This document shows positions 18,607-28,825 of a DNA stretch of 64,000 nt, piece by piece. The stretch comes from Pseudomonas sp. URIL14HWK12:I12. Its GTDB lineage: Bacteria > Pseudomonadota > Gammaproteobacteria > Pseudomonadales > Pseudomonadaceae. Made by a program: the position numbers and the translations under genes. Location of the stretch: assembly GCF_003097135.1 (NCBI RefSeq), contig NZ_QEQL01000002.1, forward strand, positions 372,001 through 436,000, read 5' to 3'. Within the stretch, counting starts at the first letter, position 1. Every line of letters starts with the position of its first letter. The notes under the pieces were generated by a model that saw nothing but the letters and a program-made list of their open reading frames with translations, was not told the DNA's origin and did not search any database.

Positions 18607-18813
18607 TCAATGCGCAGGCATCGGCCGGGGACTGCAGGACACCTGCCTGCACATCTTCGACTGAGTTGGCCCCGCACTGCGAGGGTGGACGTACACTGCA
18701 GGTGCCTGCGGTACCTGCGGCTGCCAGAGGGGCGCTGGCGCCTCCTCGAGAGGCGTGGCAACGCACCCTACCAAGGGGCTTGCAAGGACGATCATCGATA
18801 GTTGCTTTAGCAT
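18607..18813 (-). CDS. Small proline-rich lipoprotein
   Basis: A 68-residue product with start MLKQLSMIVLASPLVGC: an 11-residue hydrophobic run ending in a lipobox, then a Pro/Ala-rich mature part and three more cysteines. AGAGG stands eight bases upstream of the ATG. Function unknown. The C-terminal end looks low in structure and may be frame-shifted relative to relatives; this cannot be judged without alignment. Confidence 0.5.
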   Translation of the reverse strand: MLKQLSMIVLASPLVGCVATPLEEAPAPLWQPQVPQAPAVYVHPRSAGPTQSKMCRQVSCSPRPMPAH

Positions 18814-18980
18814 GGTATGCACCTCTGGTAATTCAGGGGGCCAGAAATTACATGCCGAGTGTGAAGCCTACGAGGGCAAAAGTGCGTCAGGAAGTGAGTG
18901 CGGCTACGTCGGCCGTTATACAGTCGAGCCAGATACCGCTGACGCAGGGCGGGCTGTGTTGATAAGGAAGGGCATACTCC

Positions 18981-20687
18981 ATGATCGAAGTCACTGAAGC
19001 GTCCATTGCCCAGCTGCGCCAGGCACTCGAAAGCGGCCAGGCGACGTCGGTGCAGCTTGTCGAAGCCTATCTGGCACGGATCGATGCCTATGATCGAGTC
19101 GGCACGGCGACAGCATTGAACGCGGTGGTAGTGCGCAACCGGCAAGCGTTGGCCGAGGCGCAGGCCTCTGATGCCCGCCGCGCGCGTGGTGAATGCCTCG
19201 GCCCGCTTGACGGCATTCCCTATACCGCCAAGGACAGCTATCTGGTCAAAGGCATGACGGCGGCGTCGGGCAGCCCCGCGTTCCAGCACCTAGTCGCCCA
19301 GCGCGACGCTTTCACCATTGAGCGCCTGCGCCAGGCCGGCGCCATCTGCCTGGGCAAGACCAACATGCCGCCAATGGCTAACGGCGGCATGCAGCGTGGT
19401 GTGTACGGCCGCGCCGAAAGCCCCTACAACGCAAGCTTTCTAACCGCGCCCTTCGCCTCGGGCTCCTCGAATGGCGCTGGCACTGCGACCGCAGCCAGCT
19501 TTGCTGCATTCGGCATGGCCGAAGAAACCTGGTCCAGCGGGCGAGGCCCGGCGTCGAATAACGGCCTGTGCGCCTATACGCCGTCTCGTGGCGTGATTTC
19601 AGTGCGCGGCAACTGGCCGCTGACCCCGACCATGGATGTGGTGGTGCCCTACGCCCGTACCATGGGCGACCTGCTGGAGGTGCTCGAGGTGATCGTCGCC
19701 CCCGACCCCGACCCTCGCGGCGATCTGTGGCGCCTGCAGCCGTGGGTGCCGCTCCCCAGCGTTGAGCAGGTGCGCCCAGCGAGCTACGCTGAGCTCAAGG
19801 CCACCCCAAGCTCCCTGGCAGGTAAGCGGTTTGGGGTACCGCGCATGTTCATCAACCGCGACGAGGCCGCCGGCACTTCGGCCAACCCCGGCATCGGTGG
19901 GCCGACTGGCCAGCGCATCCACACCCGTGCCAGCGTCATCGCATTGTGGGAGCAGGCTCGCGATGCGTTACTGGCGGCAGGCGCGCAAGTGATCGAGACG
20001 GACTTCCCGCTGGTTTCCAACTGCGAAGGCGACCGCCCAGGTGCGCCTACGGTATTCAACCGCGGGCTGGTCAGCGAAGCCTTCCTGCATGATGAGCTGT
20101 GGGCGTTGAGTGCCTGGGCCTTCGATGATTTCCTGCAGGCAAACGGCGACCCGGCCCTTAACCGCCTCGTGGATGTAAAAGGCGAGCTGATCTTCCCTCA
20201 CGACCCCGGTACGCTACCCAACCGTGAGGGCGACCTGGCGGCAGGGATGGATGAGTACGTGCGTATGGCCGAACGCGGCATCGTGCCATGGGACCGAATC
20301 GAAACCCTGCCCGATGGCCTGCGTGGCCTGGAACGCACCCGCCAGATCGACCTGGAACAGTGGATGCAGGCTCAGGGGCTCGACGCCGTGATTTTCCCAA
20401 CGGTTGCGGATGTCGCGCCGGCCAATGCCGACGTAGACCCCGCCGCAGCAGACATCGCCTGGAGCAATGGCGTGTGGGTAGCCAATGGCAACCTTGCCAT
20501 TCGCCACCTCGGGGTGCCGACGGTCACAGTGCCCATGGGGGTGATGGCCGATATCGGTATGCCGGTGGGGCTGACTTTTGCTGGCCGTGCCTACGATGAT
20601 TCCAACCTGCTGCGTTACGCCAGTGCCTTCGAGGCGACCGGCCAGCGGCGACAGGTGCCGCCACGCACTCCAGCGCTCAAAGGTTGA
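18981..20687 (+). CDS. Amidase-signature family hydrolase
   Basis: The 568-residue protein has the amidase-signature fold: the catalytic Lys in YTAKDSY (residue 84), the cis-Ser segment ASGSSNGAG near residue 155 and the nucleophile region EETWSSGRGPASNNG near residue 180. The usual TGGS is TWSS here, so the oxyanion loop is atypical although the serine is kept. The AAGGAAGG ribosome site supports the start. There is no signal peptide. The substrate is unknown; it is not GatA, since no gatB or gatC is nearby. Confidence 0.8.
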   Translation: MIEVTEASIAQLRQALESGQATSVQLVEAYLARIDAYDRVGTATALNAVVVRNRQALAEAQASDARRARGECLGPLDGIPYTAKDSYLVKGMTAASGSPAFQHLVAQRDAFTIERLRQAGAICLGKTNMPPMANGGMQRGVYGRAESPYNASFLTAPFASGSSNGAGTATAASFAAFGMAEETWSSGRGPASNNGLCAYTPSRGVISVRGNWPLTPTMDVVVPYARTMGDLLEVLEVIVAPDPDPRGDLWRLQPWVPLPSVEQVRPASYAELKATPSSLAGKRFGVPRMFINRDEAAGTSANPGIGGPTGQRIHTRASVIALWEQARDALLAAGAQVIETDFPLVSNCEGDRPGAPTVFNRGLVSEAFLHDELWALSAWAFDDFLQANGDPALNRLVDVKGELIFPHDPGTLPNREGDLAAGMDEYVRMAERGIVPWDRIETLPDGLRGLERTRQIDLEQWMQAQGLDAVIFPTVADVAPANADVDPAAADIAWSNGVWVANGNLAIRHLGVPTVTVPMGVMADIGMPVGLTFAGRAYDDSNLLRYASAFEATGQRRQVPPRTPALKG

Positions 20688-20754
20688 TCATGCGCAGGCC
20701 CCCTGGGCGGCGCAAGGCTAGTCGCACGTTTCGCTTCTGCCTATATCGGGCATG

Positions 20755-20797
20755 AAAAAGCCCAGTATCGGGCGCGAATCCGCGAACGATACTGGGC
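20755..20797 (-). terminator. Terminator after glpK
   Basis: On the minus strand, GCCCAGTATCG pairs with CGATACTGGGC and is followed by a run of five T. It lies 23 bases downstream of the glpK stop. Confidence 0.85.
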
Positions 20798-20819
20798 GTC
20801 CGGAGGCGCAGCCCGGGTG

Positions 20820-22352
<1,533 letters not shown>

Positions 22353-23204
22353 TCAGGCGCGGGCGTTGGCTTCCTTGTTGTTTTCGACAGTGGAAGGTTC
22401 TGGAGCGTTGCCGGGGACCAGTTGGCGGGCAATCAGCACGCGGTAGGCCACCGCGCCCAGGCAGGCGCCGACGATAGGGGCGAAGATCGGTACCAGGAAG
22501 TACGGGATCGAGCGGCCGCCGGTGAAGGCGATCTCGCCCCAGCCTGCGAAGAACGTCATGAGTTTGGGCCCGAAATCACGTGCCGGGTTCATGGCAAAAC
22601 CGGTGAGCGGGCCCATGGCGCTGCCGATCACTGCGATCAGCAGGCCGATCAACAGGGGTGCGAGCGCGCCCCGTGGCAGGCCGTTGTTGTCGTCGGTCAA
22701 GGCCATGATCACACCCATGAGAATGGCCGTGATGACGACCTCGACCGCGAAGGCTTGGGCAATGGACAGCGCAGGATGCGGATAGGTGGAGAACACTGCG
22801 GCCAGCTCAAGGCTGGAAGCTGCGCCCCTCACCATGTGGTGAGCGTTTTCGTATTCGAAGAACAGGCTGCTGTAGAGCAGGTACACTAATGCCGCGCCAC
22901 AGAAGGCGCCTGCGACTTGAGCGATGATGTAGAAGGGCAGTTTGTGCCGCTCGAACCCCGCGAAAAGGCAGAGCGCAATGCTGACGGCTGGGTTGAGATG
23001 GGCGCCGGAAACGCCTGCGGTAAGGTAGATCGCCATACTGACGCCTACCCCCCAGATGATGCTGATTTCCCAAAGGCCAAAGCTGGCACCGGCGACTTTG
23101 AGTGCGGCAACACAGCCCGTACCGAAGAAGATGAGCAGAGCTGTACCCAGAAATTCGGCCAAGCACTGGCCAGCCAGGGTCGGTTTAAACAATGCGTGTG
23201 ACAT
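22353..23204 (-). CDS. glpF: Glycerol uptake facilitator (aquaglyceroporin)
   Basis: The 283-residue inner-membrane channel passes glycerol by facilitated diffusion. Both pore motifs are present, HLNPAVS near residue 68 and MNPARD near residue 203, with six membrane helices. It is the first gene of glpFK. The leader before the AGGTGAAGG ribosome site carries AACAACAACAA, a match to the AANAANAA motif bound by Hfq/Crc. Confidence 0.97.
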   Translation of the reverse strand: MSHALFKPTLAGQCLAEFLGTALLIFFGTGCVAALKVAGASFGLWEISIIWGVGVSMAIYLTAGVSGAHLNPAVSIALCLFAGFERHKLPFYIIAQVAGAFCGAALVYLLYSSLFFEYENAHHMVRGAASSLELAAVFSTYPHPALSIAQAFAVEVVITAILMGVIMALTDDNNGLPRGALAPLLIGLLIAVIGSAMGPLTGFAMNPARDFGPKLMTFFAGWGEIAFTGGRSIPYFLVPIFAPIVGACLGAVAYRVLIARQLVPGNAPEPSTVENNKEANARA

Positions 23205-23215
23205 CCTTCACCTCA

Positions 23216-23229
23216 TTTTTGTTGTTGTT
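23216..23229 (-). promoter_or_regulatory. Candidate Hfq/Crc (CA) motif before glpF
   Basis: The minus strand reads AACAACAACAAAAA directly upstream of the ribosome site. In Pseudomonas, AANAANAA motifs near starts are bound by Hfq with Crc to block translation when preferred carbon sources are present. Confidence 0.6.
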
Positions 23230-23407
23230 GCGCCTTGGCGGCGCTGCCGGCGCACAGGGAAAGGCTGGCCTGGGCGCGATATTCACAAACGAAAAAATAT
23301 AGACATGAAACGATAATGTCAAAGGTCGAAAGTGAACAAGTTTCTTCGTTTTGATGCCAAAGGTTAAAATGCCGCTCATCACCCCGCGGCTACGGAACAT
23401 CCCGACC

Positions 23408-23878
23408 ATGACCCCGGCATTGGACCTTCTTAAAAAAGCACGTGCCGAACACCACGTGCACAGTTATACCCACGATCCAAAAGTGGCTTCTTACGGCCTG
23501 GAGGCTGCGGAAAAGCTCGGGCTTGCGCCCGCCAGGGTCTTCAAGACCTTGTTGGCGAGCACTGAGCGGGGAGAGTTGTTGGTGGCCGTGGTGCCCGTAG
23601 AGGGTTCGCTCGACCTAAAGGCACTGGCGCAAGCGGCAGGGGCCAAAAAGTGCGACATGGCGGACCCGGCTGCCGCGCAGCGCAGCAGTGGGTATCTGGT
23701 CGGGGGTATCAGCCCCCTGGGCCAGAAGAAGCGCCTGCGCACCTTTATCGACGCCAGCGCCCGCGGCTTCCCCACCATTCATGTGAGTGCCGGCCGCCGC
23801 GGTCTGGAGGTTGAGCTGGCTGCGGATGTATTGGCCGAACACACCCAAGGCCAATTCGCCACTATTGGCCGGGCATAG
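23408..23878 (+). CDS. ybaK: YbaK/EbsC-type aminoacyl-tRNA deacylase
   Basis: A 156-residue homologue of YbaK, which hydrolyses mischarged Cys-tRNA(Pro). The conserved core is visible: the HSYTHDP start, KTLLA with the key lysine near residue 45, VEGSLDLKALAQAAGAKK and GYLVGGISPLGQKK. The frame is open to 23351, but the ATG at 23408 gives the family-typical start. The phzF-like gene follows after 36 bases on the same strand. Confidence 0.9.
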   Translation: MTPALDLLKKARAEHHVHSYTHDPKVASYGLEAAEKLGLAPARVFKTLLASTERGELLVAVVPVEGSLDLKALAQAAGAKKCDMADPAAAQRSSGYLVGGISPLGQKKRLRTFIDASARGFPTIHVSAGRRGLEVELAADVLAEHTQGQFATIGRA

Positions 23879-23914
23879 GCTACCCTCAAGCAAACCGCTC
23901 TTCGAGGGACCGCT

Positions 23915-24703
23915 ATGGCGCTGGACTACTTTCAAGTTGACGCATTCAGTGACCGGCCGTTTGCTGGGAACCCTGCCATCGTCTACCAGCTGGAAAGTTG
24001 GTTGTCATCAGCGCAGATGCAGCGTATCGCCAACGAACACAATCTTGCTGAGACCGCTTTTGTCGTGCCTCAACCGGGTGGCTGGCAAATCCGCTGGTTT
24101 ACGCCATCCACGGAAGTCCCCCTGTGCGGCCACGCGACCCTGGCGGCGGCCCATGTATTGCGCACTGTCGGCGGTATTACCGACACGACATTGTTGTTCG
24201 ACAGTGCCAAGGGCCCGCTGCCGGTCAGTTTTGACGAGGGGCGGTTGTGGCTGGACATGGCGATCGACCCGCTACGAGAGGAGGGCGTGTCGTTGGCCGT
24301 GCAGCGAGCACTGAAGGTGGAGGTCGTGGATGTGCTGTCCGGTAACGACTTGCTCGTGGTGCTCGAGTCTGAAGAGGCCGTGCGCGCTTGCCGGCCAGAC
24401 ATGGATGCACTGGCGCAGTTGGGCTGGCCTGGGGTGAACATAACCGCCAGAGGCGTTGATCATGATTTCGTTTCCCGCTGTTTCGCACCTCGCCTGGGCA
24501 TCCCGGAAGATCCTGTGACAGGGTCTGCCCATCGAGCCTTGGCGCCTTACTGGGCCAGCCGTTTGAGCAAGAACAACCTACATGCCAGGCAGGTCTCCAC
24601 CCGCGGTGGGGAGCTCTGGTGCAGGGTGCAGGGTGCCCGGGTTTTGATTGGTGGGTATGCCACGCTGGTGGCGCATGGCAGGCTGTTGATGCCGCTTAAT
24701 TGA
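23915..24703 (+). CDS. PhzF-family isomerase/epimerase-like protein
   Basis: This 262-residue protein has the two-lobed PhzF fold: start YFQVDAFSDRPFAGNPAIV, the catalytic Glu in NLAETAFV near residue 45, the CGHATLAAAHVL helix, and the second-lobe DPVTGSAH. It is of the general YddE/YHI9 type and not in a phenazine cluster, so the substrate is unknown. It is probably co-transcribed with ybaK. Its last 8 bases overlap the 3' end of the ABC ATPase gene on the other strand. Confidence 0.87.
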   Translation: MALDYFQVDAFSDRPFAGNPAIVYQLESWLSSAQMQRIANEHNLAETAFVVPQPGGWQIRWFTPSTEVPLCGHATLAAAHVLRTVGGITDTTLLFDSAKGPLPVSFDEGRLWLDMAIDPLREEGVSLAVQRALKVEVVDVLSGNDLLVVLESEEAVRACRPDMDALAQLGWPGVNITARGVDHDFVSRCFAPRLGIPEDPVTGSAHRALAPYWASRLSKNNLHARQVSTRGGELWCRVQGARVLIGGYATLVAHGRLLMPLN

Positions 24704-25736
24704 GGCTGTCGAACAGCACCGCAGGCAAGGCTTGGCGGGCAACGGGCACACAGGCCCCCGGTGCGGCCGCTACGCTGGAGGGCAGGAGCGCTTCGAGCTC
24801 AGTACCCCGCGGGGTACGCAACCGATAAGCGGTACAGGCCCCTTGGAAGTAACGATGAACAACGGTGCACGGCAGGCCGTTATCGGCCGTTGGCACCAGG
24901 TGCTCGGGGCGCAGCAGCAGATATTGAGTGCTGCCGTGGGCCCACTGATCGCCGGGCAGGGGAATGGCGCCTAACTCGGTATCCAGGTATTGGCCCCTGA
25001 TCTGCCCAGGTATGAAGTAACCCTGGCCTACGAACTTGGCTACCCATGCTGTAGCGGGTTGTTGGTAGAGTTCGGCCGGCGCCCCCCACTGTTCGAGCAC
25101 GCCATCGCGCATGACGCCCACCTTGTCGCTCACGGCGAAGGCCTCTTCTTGATCATGGGTGACCAACAAAGCGGCTATGCCTTGAGCCTTCAGCAGTTCT
25201 CGTACTTCAAGGCTCAGGCGCCGGCGTAGCTCCACGTCGAGGTTGGAGAATGGCTCGTCGAGCAGCAGCAGGCGAGGGGAGGGCGCTAAAGCGCGCGCCA
25301 GTGCAACGCGCTGTTGCTGGCCACCGGACAGCTCATGGGGCCGTCGGTTGCCAAGGCCGCCAAGGTTGACGCGGTCGAGCAGTTCATCGACTCGCCGCTG
25401 CGACGTAGGCTTGCGCTCTAGACCAAAGGCAATGTTCTCCGCGACCGAGAGATGCGGAAACAGTGCGTAGTCTTGAAACACCATACCTATCTGGCGCTGC
25501 TCCGGCGCTACGCTGAAACCTGCTTTGGCCAGGCAGCGACCGGAGAGATGAATCTGCCCTCCGGCCAAGGGTTCGAACCCCGCGATCGCGCGTAACGTGG
25601 TGGTTTTACCGCAACCCGAAGCGCCCAGCAGGCACCCGATTTCGCCGGGTTGAAGCGCGAGGCTCAAGCCTTGAACTACCGCCTGGCCTGCATAACCGCA
25701 GGCCACCCGATCAAGCGTAAGCAGCGGCTCGGTCAT
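24696..25736 (-). CDS. ABC transporter ATP-binding protein, FbpC/PotA-like
   Basis: The 346-residue ATPase has Walker [10 protein letters not shown] near residue 39, Q-loop [10 protein letters not shown], signature LSGGQQQR, Walker B LLLLDEP and the H-loop THD. A C-terminal OB-like regulatory domain follows, as in Fe3+ (FbpC), sulfate or spermidine importers. No permease or binding protein is next to it, so it is an orphan ATPase in this window. Its ATG overlaps the argF stop (ATGA), which indicates translational coupling with argF. Confidence 0.88.
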   Translation of the reverse strand: MTEPLLTLDRVACGYAGQAVVQGLSLALQPGEIGCLLGASGCGKTTTLRAIAGFEPLAGGQIHLSGRCLAKAGFSVAPEQRQIGMVFQDYALFPHLSVAENIAFGLERKPTSQRRVDELLDRVNLGGLGNRRPHELSGGQQQRVALARALAPSPRLLLLDEPFSNLDVELRRRLSLEVRELLKAQGIAALLVTHDQEEAFAVSDKVGVMRDGVLEQWGAPAELYQQPATAWVAKFVGQGYFIPGQIRGQYLDTELGAIPLPGDQWAHGSTQYLLLRPEHLVPTADNGLPCTVVHRYFQGACTAYRLRTPRGTELEALLPSSVAAAPGACVPVARQALPAVLFDSLN

Positions 25737-26656
25737 GCCGCCCGGTACCCAGGCTGGACCAGAAGCTCCAGCAGGGCCTTTTGTGCGTGCAGGCGGTTTT
25801 CGGCTTGGTCCCAAACCACCGAGCGTGGGTCGTCGAACAGCTCCTCGGCGATTTCCTCGCCCCAGTGGGCAGGCAGGCAGTGCATGAACACAACGTCACT
25901 GGCGGCCTTGTCGAGCAGGGCCTTGTTGACTTGGTAAGGAGCAAAACGGGCCAAGCGCTGCGCGGTTTCTTCTTCTTGACCCATGGAAGTCCAGACGTCG
26001 GTGGTCACCAGGTGTGCCCCGGCGACCGCCTCGTGAGGGTCGCGAACGATGCGCACGCGGTCACCGGCCATTGCCATGAAGCGCGGGCTGGGATCATAGC
26101 CCTCAGGGCACGCGATGCGCAGGTTGAAACCGAACTGGACGGCAGCCTCGATGTAGGTGTTGCAGACGTTGTTGCCATCTCCGATCCAGGCAACCGTTTT
26201 ACCTTCGATGGCCCCACGGTGTTCGAAGAAGGTTTGCATGTCAGCCAGCAGCTGGCACGGGTGCAGGTCGTCGGAGAGCCCGTTGATCACAGGCACCTTC
26301 GAGTGCGCCGCGAATTCGACGACGTTGGCGTGAGCAAAGGTCCGAATCATCACGGCATCGAGCATGCTCGACATCACGATGGCGGAATCGCGAACCGCCT
26401 CGCCGCGGCCCAGTTGGGTGTCGCGGCTGGACAAGAACAGTGCCTGACCGCCGAGCTGTATCATGCCGGCCTCGAATGAGAGCCGCGTACGAGTGGAGGC
26501 TTTTTCGAAGATCATGCCCAATACCCGGCCCTGCAAGGGCTGGAACAGGGTGCCCTGATTGCGCAGCTGCTTGAGCGCTACTCCTCGGCGGATCACGGCC
26601 GAGAGTTCATCCGGCGTGAGGTCCATCAGGGAGAGAAAGTGCCTGGCGCTCATCAT
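25733..26656 (-). CDS. argF: Ornithine carbamoyltransferase, anabolic
   Basis: It makes citrulline from ornithine and carbamoyl phosphate in arginine synthesis. The 307-residue protein has the carbamoyl-phosphate loop STRTR near residue 54, DDLHPCQ near residue 130 and HCLPAH near residue 263. Two Met codons (26656 and 26653) both fit; AAAGG lies upstream. A promoter candidate is at 26744-26771. It is coupled to the downstream ABC ATPase gene by an ATGA overlap. Confidence 0.96.
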   Translation of the reverse strand: MMSARHFLSLMDLTPDELSAVIRRGVALKQLRNQGTLFQPLQGRVLGMIFEKASTRTRLSFEAGMIQLGGQALFLSSRDTQLGRGEAVRDSAIVMSSMLDAVMIRTFAHANVVEFAAHSKVPVINGLSDDLHPCQLLADMQTFFEHRGAIEGKTVAWIGDGNNVCNTYIEAAVQFGFNLRIACPEGYDPSPRFMAMAGDRVRIVRDPHEAVAGAHLVTTDVWTSMGQEEETAQRLARFAPYQVNKALLDKAASDVVFMHCLPAHWGEEIAEELFDDPRSVVWDQAENRLHAQKALLELLVQPGYRAA

Positions 26657-27026
26657 TGACTACCTTTATTGCGCCACGGCTGCCTCGCGAGGGTCAGGGT
26701 GGCGGCCGCATCAGGCGGCAAAGTACAGGGGGAAAGACGCGATGCTATAAAAAAATGTCGCGTAGTTTCAAGTGCGCAGTGTATTTCCTGCTTTTTCAAC
26801 CATCACCTGTTTGCATTTGCACCGCTAGGCTCTGCAGTAGCGATTATCCCGCGGTATCAACCGTCGATCCACAGGGCACCTTTTGGCGGTGAACTCACTG
26901 CGAGCGCGTCAGGTCGGTTGCTTAGTAGGCCGGCTCAGCCTGGCCTTCGCTTATTACTCGGGAGCGCCATTCCACAAACACAGGACGTGGGCAATAATGC
27001 ATCCACAGGTGATACGGAGCCACGCA
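26657..27026. other. 370-base gene-free stretch upstream of argF
   Basis: Only the argF promoter candidate stands out. A frame open from 26883 into the next gene has no ribosome site at its beginning and is not counted as coding. Confidence 0.5.
26744..26771 (-). promoter_or_regulatory. Candidate argF promoter
   Basis: Minus strand TTGAAA (26771-26766), 16-base spacer, TATAGC (26749-26744). It would give a leader of about 80 bases. Confidence 0.5.
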
Positions 27027-27323
27027 ATGGAAGCGAAGGAACAACAACTGATGGAGTTGCTTGGGTTAACCGCCCGCACGCTGACCCATCTGACTGCCGC
27101 AATGACCTCCATGTCGTTCGAGTTATTGCGCAGTGACGATGAGGTGACCCGCACCGCCGGCAGGCGAATGATCGACCGAATGGCGACCATCAGCGGTGAG
27201 CTCGATGGCCAATGGCAACTGATCGGCGAAATGACGGGCGTAAAGCTTGGGCAGGAAGAAGTGGAGACGATTACCGAAATTCAGATGCTGGGGCCGCCAC
27301 CTGCGGTGCCCTTCGGCTCCTGA
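27027..27323 (+). CDS. Small helical protein of unknown function
   Basis: This 98-residue protein (start MEAKEQQLMELLGL) is predicted to be mostly alpha-helical and soluble, with a proline-containing tail. CGGAG lies eight bases before the ATG at 27027. I do not recognise a family. It precedes grxD by 87 bases on the same strand, a neighbour relation I recall from other P. putida genomes. Confidence 0.7.
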   Translation: MEAKEQQLMELLGLTARTLTHLTAAMTSMSFELLRSDDEVTRTAGRRMIDRMATISGELDGQWQLIGEMTGVKLGQEEVETITEIQMLGPPPAVPFGS

Positions 27324-27410
27324 ACGGGTGGGCAATGCCCAAGCATTGCACTCGGCTTTCCGTTACAATCCCCGACCGTGTCGCGAATTACCGTTCCAGC
27401 CGAGGGCTCC

Positions 27411-27740
27411 ATGGACATCATCGAAACCATCAAAGACCAGATCGCCAAGAACACCATCCTGCTGTACATGAAAGGCTCGCCCAACGCGCCTCAGTGCGGC
27501 TTCTCCGCGCGTGCCTCTCAGGCTCTCATGGGGTGTGGCGAGAAATTCGCTTACGTCGACATCCTGCAAAACCCTGAAATCCGCGCCAACCTGCCCAAGT
27601 ACGCCAACTGGCCGACCTTCCCCCAGCTGTGGGTTGCCGGCGAACTGGTCGGTGGCAGTGACATCGTGCTTGAGATGTTCGAAAAAGGTGAGCTGCAAAC
27701 CCTGATCAAGGATGCCGCTGCCAAGGCCGCCCAGGCCTGA
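27411..27740 (+). CDS. grxD: Monothiol glutaredoxin GrxD
   Basis: Class II monothiol glutaredoxins bind a [2Fe-2S] cluster with glutathione and BolA and pass it to other proteins. The 109-residue protein has the active site CGFS at residues 29-32 and the glutathione-binding WPTFPQLW and GGSDI segments. GAGGG precedes the ATG at 27411. Its neighbours bfr and bfd are also iron genes, and it shares the terminator at 27754 with convergent bfr. Confidence 0.95.
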   Translation: MDIIETIKDQIAKNTILLYMKGSPNAPQCGFSARASQALMGCGEKFAYVDILQNPEIRANLPKYANWPTFPQLWVAGELVGGSDIVLEMFEKGELQTLIKDAAAKAAQA

Positions 27741-27753
27741 AGCAGGCGGCAAC

Positions 27754-27792
27754 AAAAAGCCCCGGCCATCTTTGATGGGCGGGGCTTTTTTA
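27754..27792. terminator. Two-way terminator between grxD and bfr
   Basis: Stem AAAAAGCCCCGGCCATC against GATGGGCGGGGCTTTTTT with one mismatch; A and T runs flank it on both sides. Confidence 0.85.
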
Positions 27793-27803
27793 TTGCTCTA
27801 GAA

Positions 27804-28283
27804 TCAGTGGTCTTCTTCACCCATGGCTGACTGCAGGTAGTTCTCCAGCCCGATCTTGTCGATCAGGCCCAATTGGGTCTCCAGCCAGTCGATGTGCTCT
27901 TCTTCCGACTCCAGGATTTCCTCGAGCATGTCGCGGCTGCCGAAGTCGCCTACCTGTTCACAATGAGCGATGGCTGCCTTGAGGTCGGCCAGGCCTTTCT
28001 GCTCCAGCCTCAGGTCGCACTCCAGCATTTCCTTGGTGTTCTCGCCAATCAGAAGCTTGCCCAGCTCCTGCAGGTTAGGGATGCCCTCGAGAAACAGGAT
28101 GCGCTTGATGAGCTTGTCAGCATGCTTCATCTCGTCGATGGATTCGCGGTACTCGTGCTTGCCGAGTTTGTTAAGGCCCCAGTCCTCATACATCCGTGCA
28201 TGCAGGAAGTACTGATTGATCGCGATCAACTCGTTGCCGAGGATGACGTTGAGGTGCCGAATGACGCTGATATCACCTTTCAT
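27804..28283 (-). CDS. bfr: Bacterioferritin (heme-type)
   Basis: Bacterioferritin forms a 24-subunit iron store with heme between subunit pairs. The 159-residue protein keeps the ferroxidase ligands Glu18, Glu51 and His54 and the heme ligand Met52, so it is of the BfrB type. The downstream face should be served by the ferredoxin Bfd, whose gene lies 200 bases upstream on the same strand behind its own terminator. Confidence 0.96.
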   Translation of the reverse strand: MKGDISVIRHLNVILGNELIAINQYFLHARMYEDWGLNKLGKHEYRESIDEMKHADKLIKRILFLEGIPNLQELGKLLIGENTKEMLECDLRLEQKGLADLKAAIAHCEQVGDFGSRDMLEEILESEEEHIDWLETQLGLIDKIGLENYLQSAMGEEDH

Positions 28284-28440
28284 GAGTGGGGCCCGGTCCG
28301 TATGCGTGGTCTATGGGCGAAAGTGTGCGCCGCGATCGGCAGGCTGTCAAACCTAAGTTATTGAATAATAAGTGAATTTTAATGGGAATAAGAATGTTTG
28401 TGTCTCGCGTCGCGGCGCTAACCCATTGAATTTCGGGCAT

Positions 28441-28466
28441 AAAAAAACCGGGCAGGGCCCGGTTTT
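28441..28466 (-). terminator. Terminator after bfd
   Basis: Stem ACCGGGC/GCCCGGT with a three-base loop and a long T run on the minus strand. It separates bfd from bfr. Confidence 0.85.
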
Positions 28467-28483
28467 GTCGAATTTGGAGTCGT

Positions 28484-28705
28484 TCAAGCTGCCGTAAATT
28501 CAGCGGTATAGGCCCCGGTGGTAGCACGCGCGGTTTGTACTTGAGAAAGTGTATCGCGAACCACTTCCTTGGCCAGGCACGCGCACTTGCCGCATTGAGT
28601 GCCTACGCCAGTTGCGTCGCGAACTTCACGGTAGCTGCAGCAGCCTTCATAGATAGCTTCGCGAATTTGACCGTCGGTAACACCTTGGCAGAGGCAAACA
28701 TACAT
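28484..28705 (-). CDS. bfd: Bacterioferritin-associated ferredoxin
   Basis: Bfd carries a [2Fe-2S] cluster and reduces the iron core of bacterioferritin so that iron can be released. The 73-residue protein has cysteines at 4, 6, 38 and 41 (MYVCLCQG and GTQCGKC), the exact Bfd pattern. The ribosome site is weak. A Fur-box candidate 40-57 bases upstream fits induction under iron starvation, opposite to bfr. Confidence 0.96.
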   Translation of the reverse strand: MYVCLCQGVTDGQIREAIYEGCCSYREVRDATGVGTQCGKCACLAKEVVRDTLSQVQTARATTGAYTAEFTAA

Positions 28706-28744
28706 AGCGCTGGAACCATCGCTGTGATCGATTGATGCCGGGAT

Positions 28745-28762
28745 ACTAATGTTAATGAGAAT
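28745..28762 (-). promoter_or_regulatory. Fur-box candidate for bfd
   Basis: Read on the plus strand it is three successive hexamers ACTAAT, GTTAAT, GAGAAT, against the Fur hexamer GATAAT (4, 5 and 5 of 6 bases). It lies in the bfd promoter region. Confidence 0.6.
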
Positions 28763-28778
28763 GCGTGTCAAAGGAGAA

Positions 28779-28820
28779 TGCCCCGGCAGGCCCGCCCGGG
28801 GACGAGCGGTTGCCGGGGCA
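28779..28820. repeat. 10-bp perfect inverted repeat after rnt
   Basis: TGCCCCGGCA and TGCCGGGGCA with a 22-base loop, ending five bases after the rnt stop. There is no T run, so it is more likely a 3'-end stabiliser or weak terminator than a classic one. Confidence 0.55.
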
Positions 28821-28825
28821 GGCAG

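Noticed and set aside
23915..24703. Phenazine gene phzF
   Set aside because: The fold is PhzF-like but no other phz gene is present; it is a general family member.
26883..27026. N-terminal extension of the small protein at 27027
   Set aside because: The extra 48 codons have no ribosome site and read as non-coding text; the ATG at 27027 has CGGAG upstream.
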